Assembly: GCA_963920525.1 (NCBI GenBank)
Contig: OY986438.1
Coordinates: forward strand, 72,858,346-72,922,345
Source of the DNA: Dichetophora obliterata
Taxonomy: Eukaryota > Arthropoda > Insecta > Diptera > Sciomyzidae
DNA: 64,000 nucleotides
Reading direction: 5' to 3'
Shown here: positions 30,630 to 43,100 of the stretch, in pieces
How positions within the stretch are numbered: the stretch's first letter is position 1
How the letters are laid out: each line of letters begins with the position of its first letter
Translations under genes and position numbers: made by a program
Notes under the pieces: model-generated
Database searches by the model: none
Told to the model about the DNA's origin: nothing
Seen by the model: only the letters and a program-made list of their open reading frames with translations

Positions 30630-31113
30630 ACTTAATCATAATCAACGACGGTACTGCAGGTAATCTATAATTGTATGTTTGATTGAGTCCATGGTCAGTT
30701 AAGGATATAATATCAGATACAAAATTAAAATCACCGCAAGCGCTTCTAAGAGGTTCATTTTGCAAATAATTAGTTCTACAAAAGTTCATGCGGAGTAACT
30801 CAAAAGATCTTCTAGTACGAAGAGGAATATTAAAATATATTTTACTCAATAAATATGGACTATTGACATATCCATGTAAAAGTTTTATAATAAAACAAGC
30901 ATTTATCATAATTCTCCGATTTTTTAAAGAAGAAAGATTTAAGAGTTGTAACCGATATTCATAAGGTGTTAAGTGAAAATCAGTATTACTATAAAGACAG
31001 CTTAAGCAAAACAAAATAAATTGTTTCTGCACTGATTCAATGTCGTCTATGTAACAACCGTATCGTAGGCACCAAACAACTGAAGAGTATTCTAAGATAG
31101 GCCGCACTATCCA
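30630..31113 (-). pseudogene. 3' fragment of a non-LTR retrotransposon RT (family C)
   Basis: Minus-strand thumb and C-terminal region: VRPILEYSSVVWCLRYGCYI, IESVQKQFILFCLSCL, YEYRLQLLNLSSLKNRR, then FCRTNYLQNEPLRSACGDF. This is the usual end of CR1/jockey ORF2. It is cut on one side by the gypsy fragment at about 31115 and on the other by DD41D element 3. It differs from families A and B. Confidence 0.75.
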
Positions 31114-31124
31114 ACACAGATATA

Positions 31125-34100
31125 CACGAAATAATAAGAGATAGAAAACAAAACGAAACCGAATCGTTTGATGAATTTTATAATTCAATATTGTGTCTGA
31201 CAGATAGATTGAAATATCCCCTTGAAGAGCAAGAATTTAAGGAAATTTTAAGAAGGAATCTTCGTCCTTATCTCCGTAAAGAACTTTTTTATTTAGAAAT
31301 TCGTTCCGTATCTCACCTTAGACATTTGATCCTTAGAAGAGAAGCGTTGGGGTCGAACGAAAAATCAGTTCTAATCCATTTCGATGTCAAATAAATGAAA
31401 TTGAACATGAAAGTGATGAAGAAGTAGATAGAGGACAGGAATCTATTTGTGAAATAGGAAATAAAAAAAAAATAAAATTAACAGTCGAAACTTTAATAGA
31501 ACGCGGGCTAAGAATTTTCTGCGAAAGTTTAAAGCCAACTGTGAATATTAAATGCAGCTAACCTTCAAGGACAAAACGTTCAACAGAGCAGTTTCGAAGA
31601 TTTTGGTGAACAATTAAAATAAATCGAAAAATGTTTTTTAAACTTTATCCACCATAGAATCTTTTAAGCAAGACATTCGGCCATATCTCAATGTTGAATT
31701 GCTAGGTGAAAATATCCTTGGCTTGCTAGATTATGGAGCATCAGTTACATGTCTTGAGCATCAATGTCATGCTGCTCAAAAATTTATCAAGAAAAATTAT
31801 AAATATAAACCTCTACGAGAATTTATATCGACAGCTGGAGGCAAGAAATATAAAATTATTGGAAGTTTAAAAACAAAAATTAAATTTAAAAATTTGGAGA
31901 AAGAAGTTGAACTTCTATTATTCCTGAGCTTATTATAAATTTGGTCTTTTTAAAAAAATGTTAAGCGGTTTTCAGGCTGGTAAAGATGAACTGTTATGCA
32001 GTAATGATGTACACGAACTCACAGGTCAACAAAATAAAACTTTGGAAAACGTTGTTTCACTTTTTCCGTCTTTCGAAAATGAAGGCTTAGGTAAAACTCA
32101 TTTAATAAAACACGTAATTGAAATTGAGCAAACGGCTAAACCAGTCAAGCAGCGTTACTTTTCGGTGTCACCAGCAGTCGAAAAGAAAATACATGCGGAG
32201 GTGGATCGAATGCTTGATTTAGGGGTAAGTACCACTTAATTGTCCTTGGTCCAGTCCAGTTGCTATTGTTGACAAGGGTGGGAAAGTTCGATTGTGTTTA
32301 GACTCTAGAAAGCTGAACAGGGTGACTGTGAAAGACGCATATCCCTTGCCAAAAATAAACGGGATACTTAGTCGTCTACCAAAGGCAGAGTTTATTTCTT
32401 CACTCGACCTCAAGCATGCCTTCTGGCAAATTGAGCTAGATGAAAACTCGCGGGATAAGACAGCTTTCACTATACTAAGTCGTCCATTGTATAGGTTCAA
32501 GGTCATGCCATTTGGTTTAACCAATGCACCGATGACAATGAGTCGTTTAATGGATTATATAATACCAAATGAGCTACAAAATCGAGTATTTGTATACCTT
32601 GATGACTTGCTGATCATTTCAGACAGTTTTGAAGATCATATAGATTTTTTAATAGAAGTTTCTAGATTATTACGAAAAGCTGGGTTAACAGTTAATATTG
32701 CGAAATGCAAGTTTTGCATGAAAGAGGTTCGATACTTAGGATTCATAATTGGGAATGGGGTAATGAAACCTGACCCGGAAAGGTATCGGCCATAAAGAAT
32801 CTTAAGCCTCCAAGAACCGCAAAGGAAATGCGAAGTTTTCTAGGACTGGCAGGATGGTATCGCAGATTTATCGATAACTATGCCTCCCTAACAGCACCTT
32901 TGACGGATTTAACATCAAAATCTAAGAAATTTGAGTGGTCAGCCGAAGCACAAATTGCCTTTGAGAATGTGAAAGAAAAATTAACTTCAGCACCCGTGCT
33001 GATAACGCCAGATTTTTCTGGACCATTTATCGTGCAATGCGATGCATCAATTTATGGAGTTGGTGGAGTTTTAGCTCAAGTGGATAGCGATGGAATCGAA
33101 AGACCCATAGCATTTTTCTCACATAAAATAAATCGTGCCCAAAGAAATTACTCCATTACCGAGTTAGAATGTCTAGCTGCATTGCTAAGCATTCAAAAAA
33201 TTAGAGTATATTGAAGGTCATCGTTTTAAGGCCATTCCCGATCATGCAAGCCTCCAATGGCTTATGCGACAATCAGACCTAAACGGTAGATTGGCACGAT
33301 GGTCTTTAAAACTCCAAGCATTTGATTTTACTATAGAGCATCGGAAGGGCACATTAAACGTGGTACCTGATGTTCTATCTCGATAAGAAGCAGATGAAGT
33401 TTGCGCTATAAATTTTACACCTGAAGTTGATCTTAAGTCAGAATATTTTTCTTCTCCAGACTACATGCAATTAATTAAAGAAATAAATGAAAATAAAAAT
33501 CACTTTCTTGACTTAAACGTCATTGACAATTTTATTTATAAGAGAACTCAGTTTTCAAATGGGAATCCTGTGGATGAAGCGTCGTCGTGGAAGCTCTGGA
33601 TCCCAAAAGAACTTACTCAAGACGTTATAGAACGAGCTCACTGCCCGCCAATTGCTGCACATGTTTGGTGGCGTTGGTAAGACTTTAGAGAAATCACGCC
33701 GAAATTTCTTTTGGCCAAAAATGGCAATACAAATTCGTGTCTTTGGGAGCCGATGGGAGCGCAACAAAAGTCAGATCGGCCATTTCAAAAACTGTATATG
33801 GATCTTCTCGATCCATATCCCCGATCAAAATCTGGTAACATTGGCATCCTTATCATCCTTGATCACTTGACAAAGTTCCCTTTGTTAAAACCGCTAAGAA
33901 AATGTTCAACCCTTAATATTTGCGATTACCTAGAGTCAAACGTATTCACCGTCTTTGGAGTAGCCGAAGTAGTAATAACTGACAATGAATCTCAATTTAA
34001 ATCCGCTATGTTTAATTCATTGCTTATTAAATATGGTCTATCTCATGTTTATACTGCTATTTACTCTCCACAATCTAATGCCTCAGAGAGGGTAAATAGA

Positions 34101-34560
34101 TCAATTATAGCAGGTATAAGAATGTATTTAGACGCAGACCAAAGACATTGGGACCAAAATTTGTCACAGATTGCTGCAGCTTTAAAAAGCTCATATCCTC
34201 AAGCCATTGGCTATTCACCATATTTTGCGTTGTTTGGTCAACAAATGATCTTGCAAGGAAAAACTTACGAAATCCTAAGAAAACTAATGTTATTGTATTA
34301 GAAGAAGGTGAAAATGAAGTTTTGCAAAGTGACAAAATGCAAATAGTAAGAGAAAATATTAAAGAAAATCTGAAAAGAGCTTTTAAAATCAATAAGCATA
34401 GGTACAATTTGCGTCTAGACCTGTTAACATTATTCCTGGTCAAATAGTTTACCGGCGAAACTTTGCGCAAAGCAATAAACTAGCAAATTTCAATGCTAAG
34501 CTTGCTCCAACATTTTTGAAGGCTAAAGTCCTTCAAAAGTAAGTAAGGATGGGAAATTCA
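31125..34560 (+). pseudogene. Decayed Ty3/gypsy gag-pol, plus strand
   Basis: Gag tail at 31125-31394 (SFDEFYNSILCLTDRLKYPL, LRPYLRKELFYLEIRS). Protease near 31700-31940 with LLDYGASVTCL where LxDSGAS is usual. RT at 32100-32795 in two frames with SSLDLKHAFWQIELDENSRD, MPFGLTNAPMTM and VYLDDLLI. RNase H at 32828-33386 with [31 protein letters not shown] and HRKGTLNVVPDVLSR. Integrase at 33465-34301 with a zinc-finger remnant, DLLDPYP, TDNESQFKS and SNASERVNR (D,D,E present). At least six frame breaks or stops. No LTR pair was identified; an AATAAA near 34955 could belong to a 3' LTR. Confidence 0.8.
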
Positions 34561-36810
34561 TAGAAATTTGCTTGAGTTAAAGGTGATAAATTAAGTTCTG
34601 GTTAAAACGGAAAATCCAGTAACCAAAAGAGTTTAGATCCGAAAATCTAAAGTTTCTTACTCAAAATAGTGACTAAAAAGAAAGAAAAAAAACACAAAAA
34701 GAAATTAACCAAATGTTATGATCAAGCATTATCATTAAAGATAAAGTGTAATTTCAGAAAAATATATAAAAATTAAAAAAAAAACAAAATACTCAAAAGT
34801 CAAGCCGCTTTTGCGTAAGAATAAGCGAAATATATAATTTAATATATTATCTTTAGCCCCAAATTCAGCTCTTCACTCAGCATCGACTCGGGCCTGCAGC
34901 TCGGATGTCTAAGTGTCTTTTCTTTTTGATATTTTATTTAAATTATATATGTAATAATAAAGTTAATTAACATATTTAATTTAACAACTATCTATCATAT
35001 CTAGTACAAATTGATATTAAAGGTTATTTTTAATCATAATGCTTCATTAATCGGCAAATAGAAGAAAAAACGAAGAAGAAGAAAAATGTACGATATTTAT
35101 ATTTCATTGCATTAATGGTAGCTTATGATAAAACACAGTAATAACAATAAAATAATGCCGATAGCCCCAGCTGCTAGTGCTTAAGAATTTATTGTAGATT
35201 AAGTTTATAATAAAAATTTAATAAAAAAAACAATAAAATACCAGCTAGCAGGAAATAAAAGCTTGCTGCTAATTTATTTACCTTTTCAAAAAAAAAAACG
35301 AAATGAATATATAAAGAAATATATGCATTAATATAGTCGTTTCACCCATTCTCAAGGAACTTCTTAATAATGGTCTTTCAAGTAAATCCTATTGCGCTCA
35401 TATCGTATTAATATAAAATGTGTTCCGTTTTACCGCAGTCTATAAAATTACACTCAATACTTATGCTCAATTGTGTTTCAGTTACATCGCGTCCCCATAA
35501 AAACTCTTTTGTATTCGGAAAACAAAATAATACAAAACCAAGAAAAAATTCTATACCCCGTGTTTCATTTCCATTGTTCCTCTAACAATGAATGTTTGAC
35601 AGATCACCTGTTACTAGATTGAAACAGATATATATAGCTTTGTTTTCATTATGGCAAAAAAAAAGAAAAATAAAGACCATATAAACAGCACAAATTCTTG
35701 GTAAATTATCTTGATTTCTAATCTCATGTGTTCCTTTCATATCTAAAGCGAACAAAGGTCGATGACTTTTCTACTTTACTATGCTCATGTTGTCTTTTCT
35801 GATAGATTTTTTTTTCTAACACACTGTTTATATACAATCAACTTGTGACAACTGTGTAAATTAAATAAACTGTCGAAATAATTTTTAAGCCCAACTATAT
35901 ATTAAGCCCAAAAATAATTCTTATTGAAATTTAGAAGAAAATTAAGTCTTAAATATAATTACTATTGAAAAAAAACTATATTTTAAACTAAATTAAATTC
36001 TGCATTAAAATTAATAATTCAAAATTAATTTGAATAAAACAATAATCTTGTACTTTAGTTATCAACAAAAATAATGTTTTTTTTATACAATAGCATATTG
36101 ATTTAGTTAGGTGTAGGAATATGATGGGTTAAATTTTTTTTACATGACCTAACGCCAGTCATCGTTATCGTCCAGACTTCCATAGTAGGATTGCACAAAC
36201 TCACCCCCAACTCCGACGAGTCATAGCCTTTGCCAGTACGTGCACCCGCTATGCCACTATGGATCGCGAAAAGAGTCTTGAATGGTTTTGTTGATTTTGA
36301 GTCATGCTTGGGTATAAAATACAGTACGGTGTCCTTTGATTATAACCGCAAACCAACACCAATAAAAGTGAATACTGTTTCAAGCAGGAAACAATTACAG
36401 ATATGTCCGTGCATGCTACTGTTTAGGTCTAGCGTGATGTGAAGACAGTAATCGGCTATGTAAGTGTGTTTGTGAATGTTTAACTGTGTGAGAGCTCGTC
36501 GTTTCTTCACAGTGTCAGTTCGTGTTTAGGTTTCGGCTCGTAAAGTTGATTAACTTTGGTTTGATTTTATAAAATTTTTTCGATGTCGTGCAAGCAAAAT
36601 GCATCTTTTATCGAAATGAAGGTATCTGTAGGCGAATCTTCTTTCGGAGTGTCATCATCTAGTGCTACACCAAGTGCTGCTGTTCATCAGACCACACGCC
36701 AGCCCCCGAAACCAGAAAAAATGTACAATCATTGATTTTTAAAGAATTAACAATGGCGAAATGGTTATCTAAATATCTCCGCTTAAGTAATGTTAGCCAA
36801 TTAGCTATGA
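34561..36810. other. AT-rich stretch without recognised gene
   Basis: May include the 3' end or LTR of the preceding gypsy copy (purine-rich tract at 34675-34705). A short open frame at about 36580-36730 (MSCKQNASFIEM...) ends in a stop and may be the start of the piggyBac-like gene that follows, but this is not demonstrable. Confidence 0.3.
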
Positions 36811-36814
36811 GTTA

Positions 36815-36951
36815 GAAGAATTATCCTCTTAGGTACCCTACGACAAAACAAAGCTTATATCCAAGAAACCTAAGACCAAACCCCACAGACGATACAGGTT
36901 TACTATGATATGCATTTAACAAAATTGAAAGTGTTTTATGTATCGTAACCA
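36815..36951 (+). pseudogene. piggyBac-like transposase fragment, left part
   Basis: GTLRQNKAYIQET, then after a frame change NLRPNPTDDTG and FNKIESVLCIVT. This follows the piggyBac-family order GTxRxNKxxIP-(E/R)xxPxxx just before the PKKNKxVxxLSxMHH segment. It continues at 48771 after removal of the 36955-48767 insertion. Confidence 0.6.
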
Positions 36952-37129
36952 GAGGCCGGATTCTGAAAATCGCTTAGCTAAAGCTAAATCTCTATCGCTT
37001 AAATGCTAAAAAAATGCTTCGTTCAATTCCTTAGCGATTTCGCTAAAATGCGATTCTGAGTTTCAAATCGCCTAGCTAAAAATGTTGCTTCTACTACTCG
37101 CCACAGGAAGCGTTGTTTTAGCGATTCTT

Positions 37130-38570
37130 ATGTCAAAAAATTGATTTGGTTATGGCTGTGTGCCATTTGGTTTAAATTGTCATTTTTCGCTGTGGCAAAT
37201 GAAACCTAAAAATGTTATCCAGAAATGTTGGACGTCTTCTCAGCGAATGAACGAGTTTTTTAAGACGCATTTGACTGCCACTACTACTACAAATTATCTT
37301 TGTATTCAAAATAATATTATGAGCTACAAGGAATGTAACTATTTTGAGTAAAATAACTTATAAAACCACAACTTGTGCAAACATTAAAAATTTGTAAAAA
37401 AAATAAAATTTTTATTCATGATTATTTTGTTGTATGTATTTTATCTAATTAGCTTACAGATGGAATAAATTGAAAACATTTTTTAAAATTATATGTTTAG
37501 ATTTTACTCCACTTATAAAATATACTGTAGTAAAAAAAATATCAGTGTTAAAGTTTTCTTGTCAACTGGACCTAAAAATCCTTAACCTAAACTATACGCG
37601 AGGATAAAAATCGCACTATACCTAAAGGTTGCCATACCCGAAATACTCTTACTGCCAAATTTTGTGCTCGATCGACTGTAATACGAAAGAAAATATTGAC
37701 TTATACTCAGTCGATCAACCAGCTAACCATAAAACATCCTTGAACACGTATATTCAATGTATTCAATGTATGACTGAAGTGACTCCATGCTTTTTAATTT
37801 CTCCTCAAGCCTGCATTTTTAGCCTAAAAATAAATATTTTCTAAATATTAAAAGCAAAGCACAATCCTATTTTTTATACAGAAACATAAATAAAACTACT
37901 TTTTTCAGAAAAACTACACAGCAAAACACTGATACTAACAATTTTGTAAGGGTAAAGCACAACCCTTTTGCTTCACTCAAAAATTCTTGTGCCGGTTGTC
38001 AAAATTTCTATTAGTCCCCGGGGCTACATGAAGTTTTGACAATAAAACTCAACTCACTGATATCAAAAATTCTACTTCCGACTGTCAAAAATTCATCATC
38101 CGAGTGAAAAGTTTTCGAAAACTTTTGAAAGTTTCTTTCGAACCTTAATTAAATTAATATAATAATTAAAATAAGCTTGTTTCTTATTTTTAAAATGGTT
38201 TACTGACTGCACCAATATCTAAATAAAAAGTGCAAAATAAAAACATTCAGTAATTTGAAAAAATTTTAAATAAACTTAAGTTAACATACTTAAAAATTTG
38301 TGGTTAATTTTTTAAGTATATTTACACGAGTACTTTATGATTTTTCATTAAATATTCTCGTGTTGTCATAGAATAAAACTATGTAAAAACTAGTAAAAAT
38401 TTATTTTGACTGGTTCAACTTTAAATACCAAAACAGTCGTGGCTTATTGGAGGCTTAGGTTTCATTCAATTATTCAAAATTTTGCACTCAGAGTACATTT
38501 TACATATTAAAAATTAGGTGCAAAATTTCTTGTCAATTAATGACTTAATTGCAAACTAACTGCATTATTC
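37130..38570. other. Interior of the unclassified transposon, no gene seen
   Basis: AT-rich. A 63-codon frame at 37160-37351 and a 71-codon frame at 37629-37844 have no recognisable motif. Confidence 0.35.
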
Positions 38571-38577
38571 CGTATAA

Positions 38578-38676
38578 CGTAGAAGCATACCAATGATAAG
38601 AAAGACACAAGAAGCAATACTTTCTTCCATATAGAATTGTTTTGCTTCAAGTGTCTTTCTTATCGTTGGTGTGCTT
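38578..38676. repeat. ~95-bp imperfect hairpin
   Basis: AGAAGCATACCAATGATAAG at about 38581 pairs with the segment ending CTTATCGTTGGTGTGCTTCT at about 38671. The arms are about 40 bp with few mismatches and a loop of about 20 nt. It could be a tiny palindromic MITE or a microRNA-like precursor. Confidence 0.7.
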
Positions 38677-38812
38677 CTTCGTGATACAGAATTATCACAT
38701 AAGAGTGTGTCACAACAATTTTAGCTTATTTGCAAACTACCAATTCATTTAATAAATTTTTATAAAGTTTTAAGAGATAACCTTTTTCTAAAAGTATGTT
38801 ATATGATAACAA

Positions 38813-39078
38813 TAGGGGTATTCACGATTCAGTGTACTTGCCAGTGCAGTTGAAGACTTCTTCACTTTACAAAATCAAAATATACGTGCGTCAAAAATCT
38901 GCACAAGTGCTTTTACTGCAGCCTAAAACTTGAAGATTTGAGCAGTTGTGCACTTGTGTGCATTGAAAAATTTGACAGCTTGGAAAAACTGTTAGTGGTT
39001 TGTTCACGAAAACCTAACTGCTCAACTGCACAAGTCCTCAACTGCACAGGCAAGTGCACTGAAACGTGAATACCCCTA
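38813..39078. mobile_element. MITE with TAGGGGTATTCAC ends, copy 1
   Basis: Terminal inverted repeats of about 45 bp: TAGGGGTATTCACGATTCAG at 38813 and its inverse ending at 39078. Subterminal copies of TGCACAAGT and CAACTGCACA words. 266 bp, no coding capacity. The ends resemble the MITE at 53043-53296. Confidence 0.78.
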
Positions 39079-39136
39079 ATATTAATACAACTGATAAATA
39101 CAAACAGCAAGTTTTCGGAAAAGTGCTTTAAATTGG

Positions 39137-39905
39137 TGTTGCTGCTCAACAGTTATTTTTTTATTTTAAACAACCATTAAAAGTTATTTAGATTCAATAT
39201 GTTGCTGCTCAACAGTCAACAATAAATGCTGGCACCGCAGATCTTACATTCCAAGGCGGCGGACGGAAATTGCACAACAAAGTGTCAAGTTTCTGTCCGC
39301 TCACTTTGACAAAATGCATTATATCGTTTCGTTGTTAAAAGTGCATCAACAACAAAAGTGTATTGAACTTTTGTTTTTGTTAGTTGAGAAGCGGTATAAT
39401 GCATTAACGACAAAGTGCATTGAACTTTGTTTTTGTTAGTTGAGAAACGGTATAATGCATTAACGACAAAGTATATTGAACTTTGTTCTTGATTATCAAT
39501 AAATGCATTGATATTTATATTGATATTTGTGTGTATTTTGTGGTGCGGGCTATGTCTACTATGGGCCATTTATTGACTGTTGAGCAGCAATTATTATACA
39601 AGCAATTATTATACAAGCATTATTTACATGTCTTATGTTAGTGTAAGTAAGTTCTTTTCCTTTATAAGAAAAAGAAATATGATAATAAATCTCAGTTGTA
39701 AATTAGTTACGGTACAAATACGTGTTTTAATCAAACTTAATTTCAGCTAATTATTGCCAGTTTAAGTGCTGGCAAAATCATAACCAAAACTTCAATCAGT
39801 TCAAGTGCTGATTGAAGCCAAATCAAGGTTTACAACCTTCAATCAGTTCAAGTGCTGATTGAAGAATTTGTCCCTTGGCCTCTGCAACCAAAAGAGGTTG
39901 CAACA
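39137..39905 (+). repeat. 5' LTR of BEL element
   Basis: 769 bp, TG...CA. It contains GTTGCTGCTCAACAG near 39138 and 39221 and its inverse near 39575, and about three ~58-bp tandem units (ACGACAAAGT-ATTGAACTTTG, 39330-39490). An AATAAA-like context is near 39700. A short minus-strand open frame is the same in both LTRs and has no motif. Confidence 0.95.
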
Positions 39906-39908
39906 TTT

Positions 39909-39926
39909 TGGTGACCCCGACGTGAT
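39909..39926 (+). promoter_or_regulatory. Primer binding site, tRNA-Trp type
   Basis: TGGTGACCCCGACGTGAT, three bases after the LTR, is complementary to the 3' end of tryptophan tRNA as recalled from retroviral primer sites. Confidence 0.85.
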
Positions 39927-39953
39927 TCAACAAGGATCACGTTACAACAACAA

Positions 39954-40137
39954 GGCCGTCAGGACAATTGAAGCAGCCTACTGCCAACAAGGCCCGTCAG
40001 GACAACAAAGCAGCCTGCAGCCAACAGAAGCAGATCGCTTAACAGTCACAAAGCCGTCAGGACAATTGAAGCAGCCTACGGCCAACAAGCCCCGTCAGGA
40101 CAACAAGGCAGCCTGCAGCCAACAGAAACAGATTGCT
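39954..40137 (+). repeat. Tandem duplication in the BEL leader
   Basis: Two ~97-bp copies beginning GCCGTCAGGACAATTGAAGC and ending in CAGAAGCAGATCGCTTAA or CAGAAACAGATTGCTTAA. They lie between primer site and gag start, where packaging or translation signals usually are. Confidence 0.85.
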
Positions 40138-40170
40138 TAAACTGAATAAAAAAAACCTTGAAATTAAAAG

Positions 40171-43100
40171 ATGAGTGCCGTTGAAGAATTATTCGAGCTC
40201 CAACGGCTGACAGGTGGTGAAATACAAGCCGTTATCAGGAATTTTAAAAAGGATTCAGCTGATCGGAAAAGGACAGCATTCTATTACGAAGACCGCTTAC
40301 AACGCCTAGATGAGGCCTGGGCACGATTTGAAGAGCAAGACAATAAGCTCAGGTTGCTGCCCGGGTTAAAGTTAGACCATGAATATTTCGCGCAGAACTA
40401 TTATGATGAGATAATGACTTTGGTAAACACATTCAGAGAAGAGTTTGAAAAACATGCAGCAATTATTAAGTCAAGATCTGTTCCCGAAGTAACTCCACGT
40501 CTGGCTAACGCATCAACTGATAAAGACGCTGGAAATTCTACGTTGGTCAACGTTTCTGGAATTATCCGAAAGCAAGCAGCAGCCATAATTTCACTACATA
40601 GAATTTGTGCGGGTCTGATTGACAACATCGAAGATCAACCATCACAATTCTATGAATTAAAAATAAACACAATCACTCGGTTATGGCGTCAGATTGAAAC
40701 CCTTAATGCAAATATTTGGGAACATTGTGAATCTCCGAGCTCTCAAGGATATTGTCAAGATGAGTATAATAACATGGAAGATACAGTACAGCAGGTCCTT
40801 GTCCAACTATCAATCAATATGACCGCACATCCACCAGCTGAAACACCAACTGCACAAACGGCTATGAGCCCATTTCAGCTACCCAAAATCACCATTCCGA
40901 AATTCAGCGGTGATTATCTTGAATGGACTCAATTTCACGACTTGTTTTCAGAAGTCATTCACAAGCAGCAGATACCACCATCACAAAAAATGTGGTACCT
41001 CAAAACAAGCATTGCAGGCGAGGCAGAGAAGCTCATTCGGCACCTCGCACTTAGTACTGAAAATTATGCCACAGCATGGAAATTACTGCAAGATCGATAC
41101 AACAACAAAAGGGTCATTGTGTCAACGATTATTCAAAAGATGTTAAATCAACCTGGGGTGCCAAACAACCCTTCAGCTGCAGATATAAGATCTTTACATG
41201 ACACAACACATGAAGGACTACTGGCGTTAAACAATTTGGCAATTGAGACAAGCTCATGGGGTCCATTGCTACTTCACATTTTATTGGCGAAGCTCGACAA
41301 ACAAACTCGATTACTGTATGAACAGTCGCTAGAAAACTCAAGAGAACTCCAAGAGATTAGTCAATATCTGGAATTCCTAGAAAACAGATTCCAATCATTA
41401 GAGGCAGTGGGCAACAAATCAAGCCCAACTAAGACAATAGCAGCAACTGTGACTCAAACACAATCAAACAAATGTTCAGTTTGCAACAATGATCCTCATC
41501 CTCTATATAAGTGCAAGTCCTTTCTCCAATCTAACATTCAAGATCGCATAAAGACCGTGCAAAAACTTAAACGATGCATGAATTGTCTTCGGTCTGGACA
41601 TATGGCTCAAGAATGCAGAAGTCGTCATTGCAATACATGCAACAAAAAACACAATTCGTTGCTTCACGACAAGAAACTATCAACTTCAGTCAACTCATCA
41701 CGGTGCAACGAACCACAAAGGAGTCTAACACCAGCAGTAAACACATTGAACCAAACCTCATTAATTACAACTTCAAACAATGGCTATGTGTTGCTGGGTA
41801 CTGTAAAAATCAAAATAGCTTCAGAAGATGGACAGACTATTGAATGCAGAGCAATTCTCGATTCAGGTTCGCAGGTGAACTTGATAACTGAAAAATTGGT
41901 CAAAAGGTTGAAATTACAAAAGGAACCAAACCCTATCTGGATAGAAGGAGTGTCAAGAGGGAAAAAGAGCTCACAGTATAGTGTCAACACCAAAATTCAA
42001 TCACGAATAAGCAACTTCAGCATTACACTTAAGGCTTTTATGGTTCCTACAATAATTTCAGCGCAACCCACAAGAGCTTTGGATATGTCAAAATGGCCCA
42101 TTCCACAAAATATACAGTTGGCAGATCCCGAGTTTAACATACCAGGACAAATTGATCTACTAATTGGTGCTGAATATTTCCATTCTCTCATGTCCATTGG
42201 CCAAATTAAGCTGGCAGACAACTTACCAATCCTTCAAAAAACTATGTTTGGATGGCTTTGCAGCGGAAAGATCGGAAGTGGTTATGACAACTTTATGGCA
42301 TGTGGAATACATTCAACGGACGACGAGCTTAACAATCTTCTGACAAAATTCTGGCAACTCGATGATGTATTAGCTTCAGAAAGCAATCTTACAGCAGCAG
42401 ACCAAAAATGCGAATCATCCTTCATTCAGAATACTCAACGCGATAAGAGTGGAAGATTCATTGTGAAAATTCCCTTTAAGGACGACCCATCAAGCCTAGG
42501 GGAATCAAAGCAGATGGCAATGAATCGATTCTTTTCTTTAGAACGACGGTTGAACAAATTTCCAGACATGAAATTATCATACGTCAAGTTCATGCGAGAG
42601 TATGAGGCACTTGGGCACATGGAAAAGATTGACGAAGAAGACATATTGTCGCCGCACTACATAATACCGCATCACTGCGTCATCAAACCAGACAGCAGCA
42701 CTACTAAATTACGGGTTGTGTTCGATGCTTCGGCTAAGACATCTAGTGGAGTATCGCTTAATGATATAATGCACAGTGGTCCAGTGGTACAGAGTGATCT
42801 TTTATCTATTCTGATGCGATTTAGATCACCGCGATTTGTTTTTACAACCGATATTGAAAAGATGTATCGCCAAATTTGCATACATCCTCAAGACAAAACA
42901 CTTCAAACCATAATTTGGAGAGAAAGTTGCAGCGACAAGTTGCAATTCTATCAGCTTAAAACAGTAACGTATGGAACACGCTCAGCTCCCTACTTAGCTA
43001 CAAAATGTCTCCAAACGTTAGCAAAAACAAACAAAATTCAATATCCACTTGGTTCAGCAGCACTAGAAAAGGAGTTTTATGTCGACGATGGGTTATGTGG

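Noticed and set aside
39285..39569. 94-codon minus-strand frame, repeated at 47765-48049
   Set aside because: Identical because it lies in the two BEL LTRs; it crosses the LTR tandem units and has no motif.
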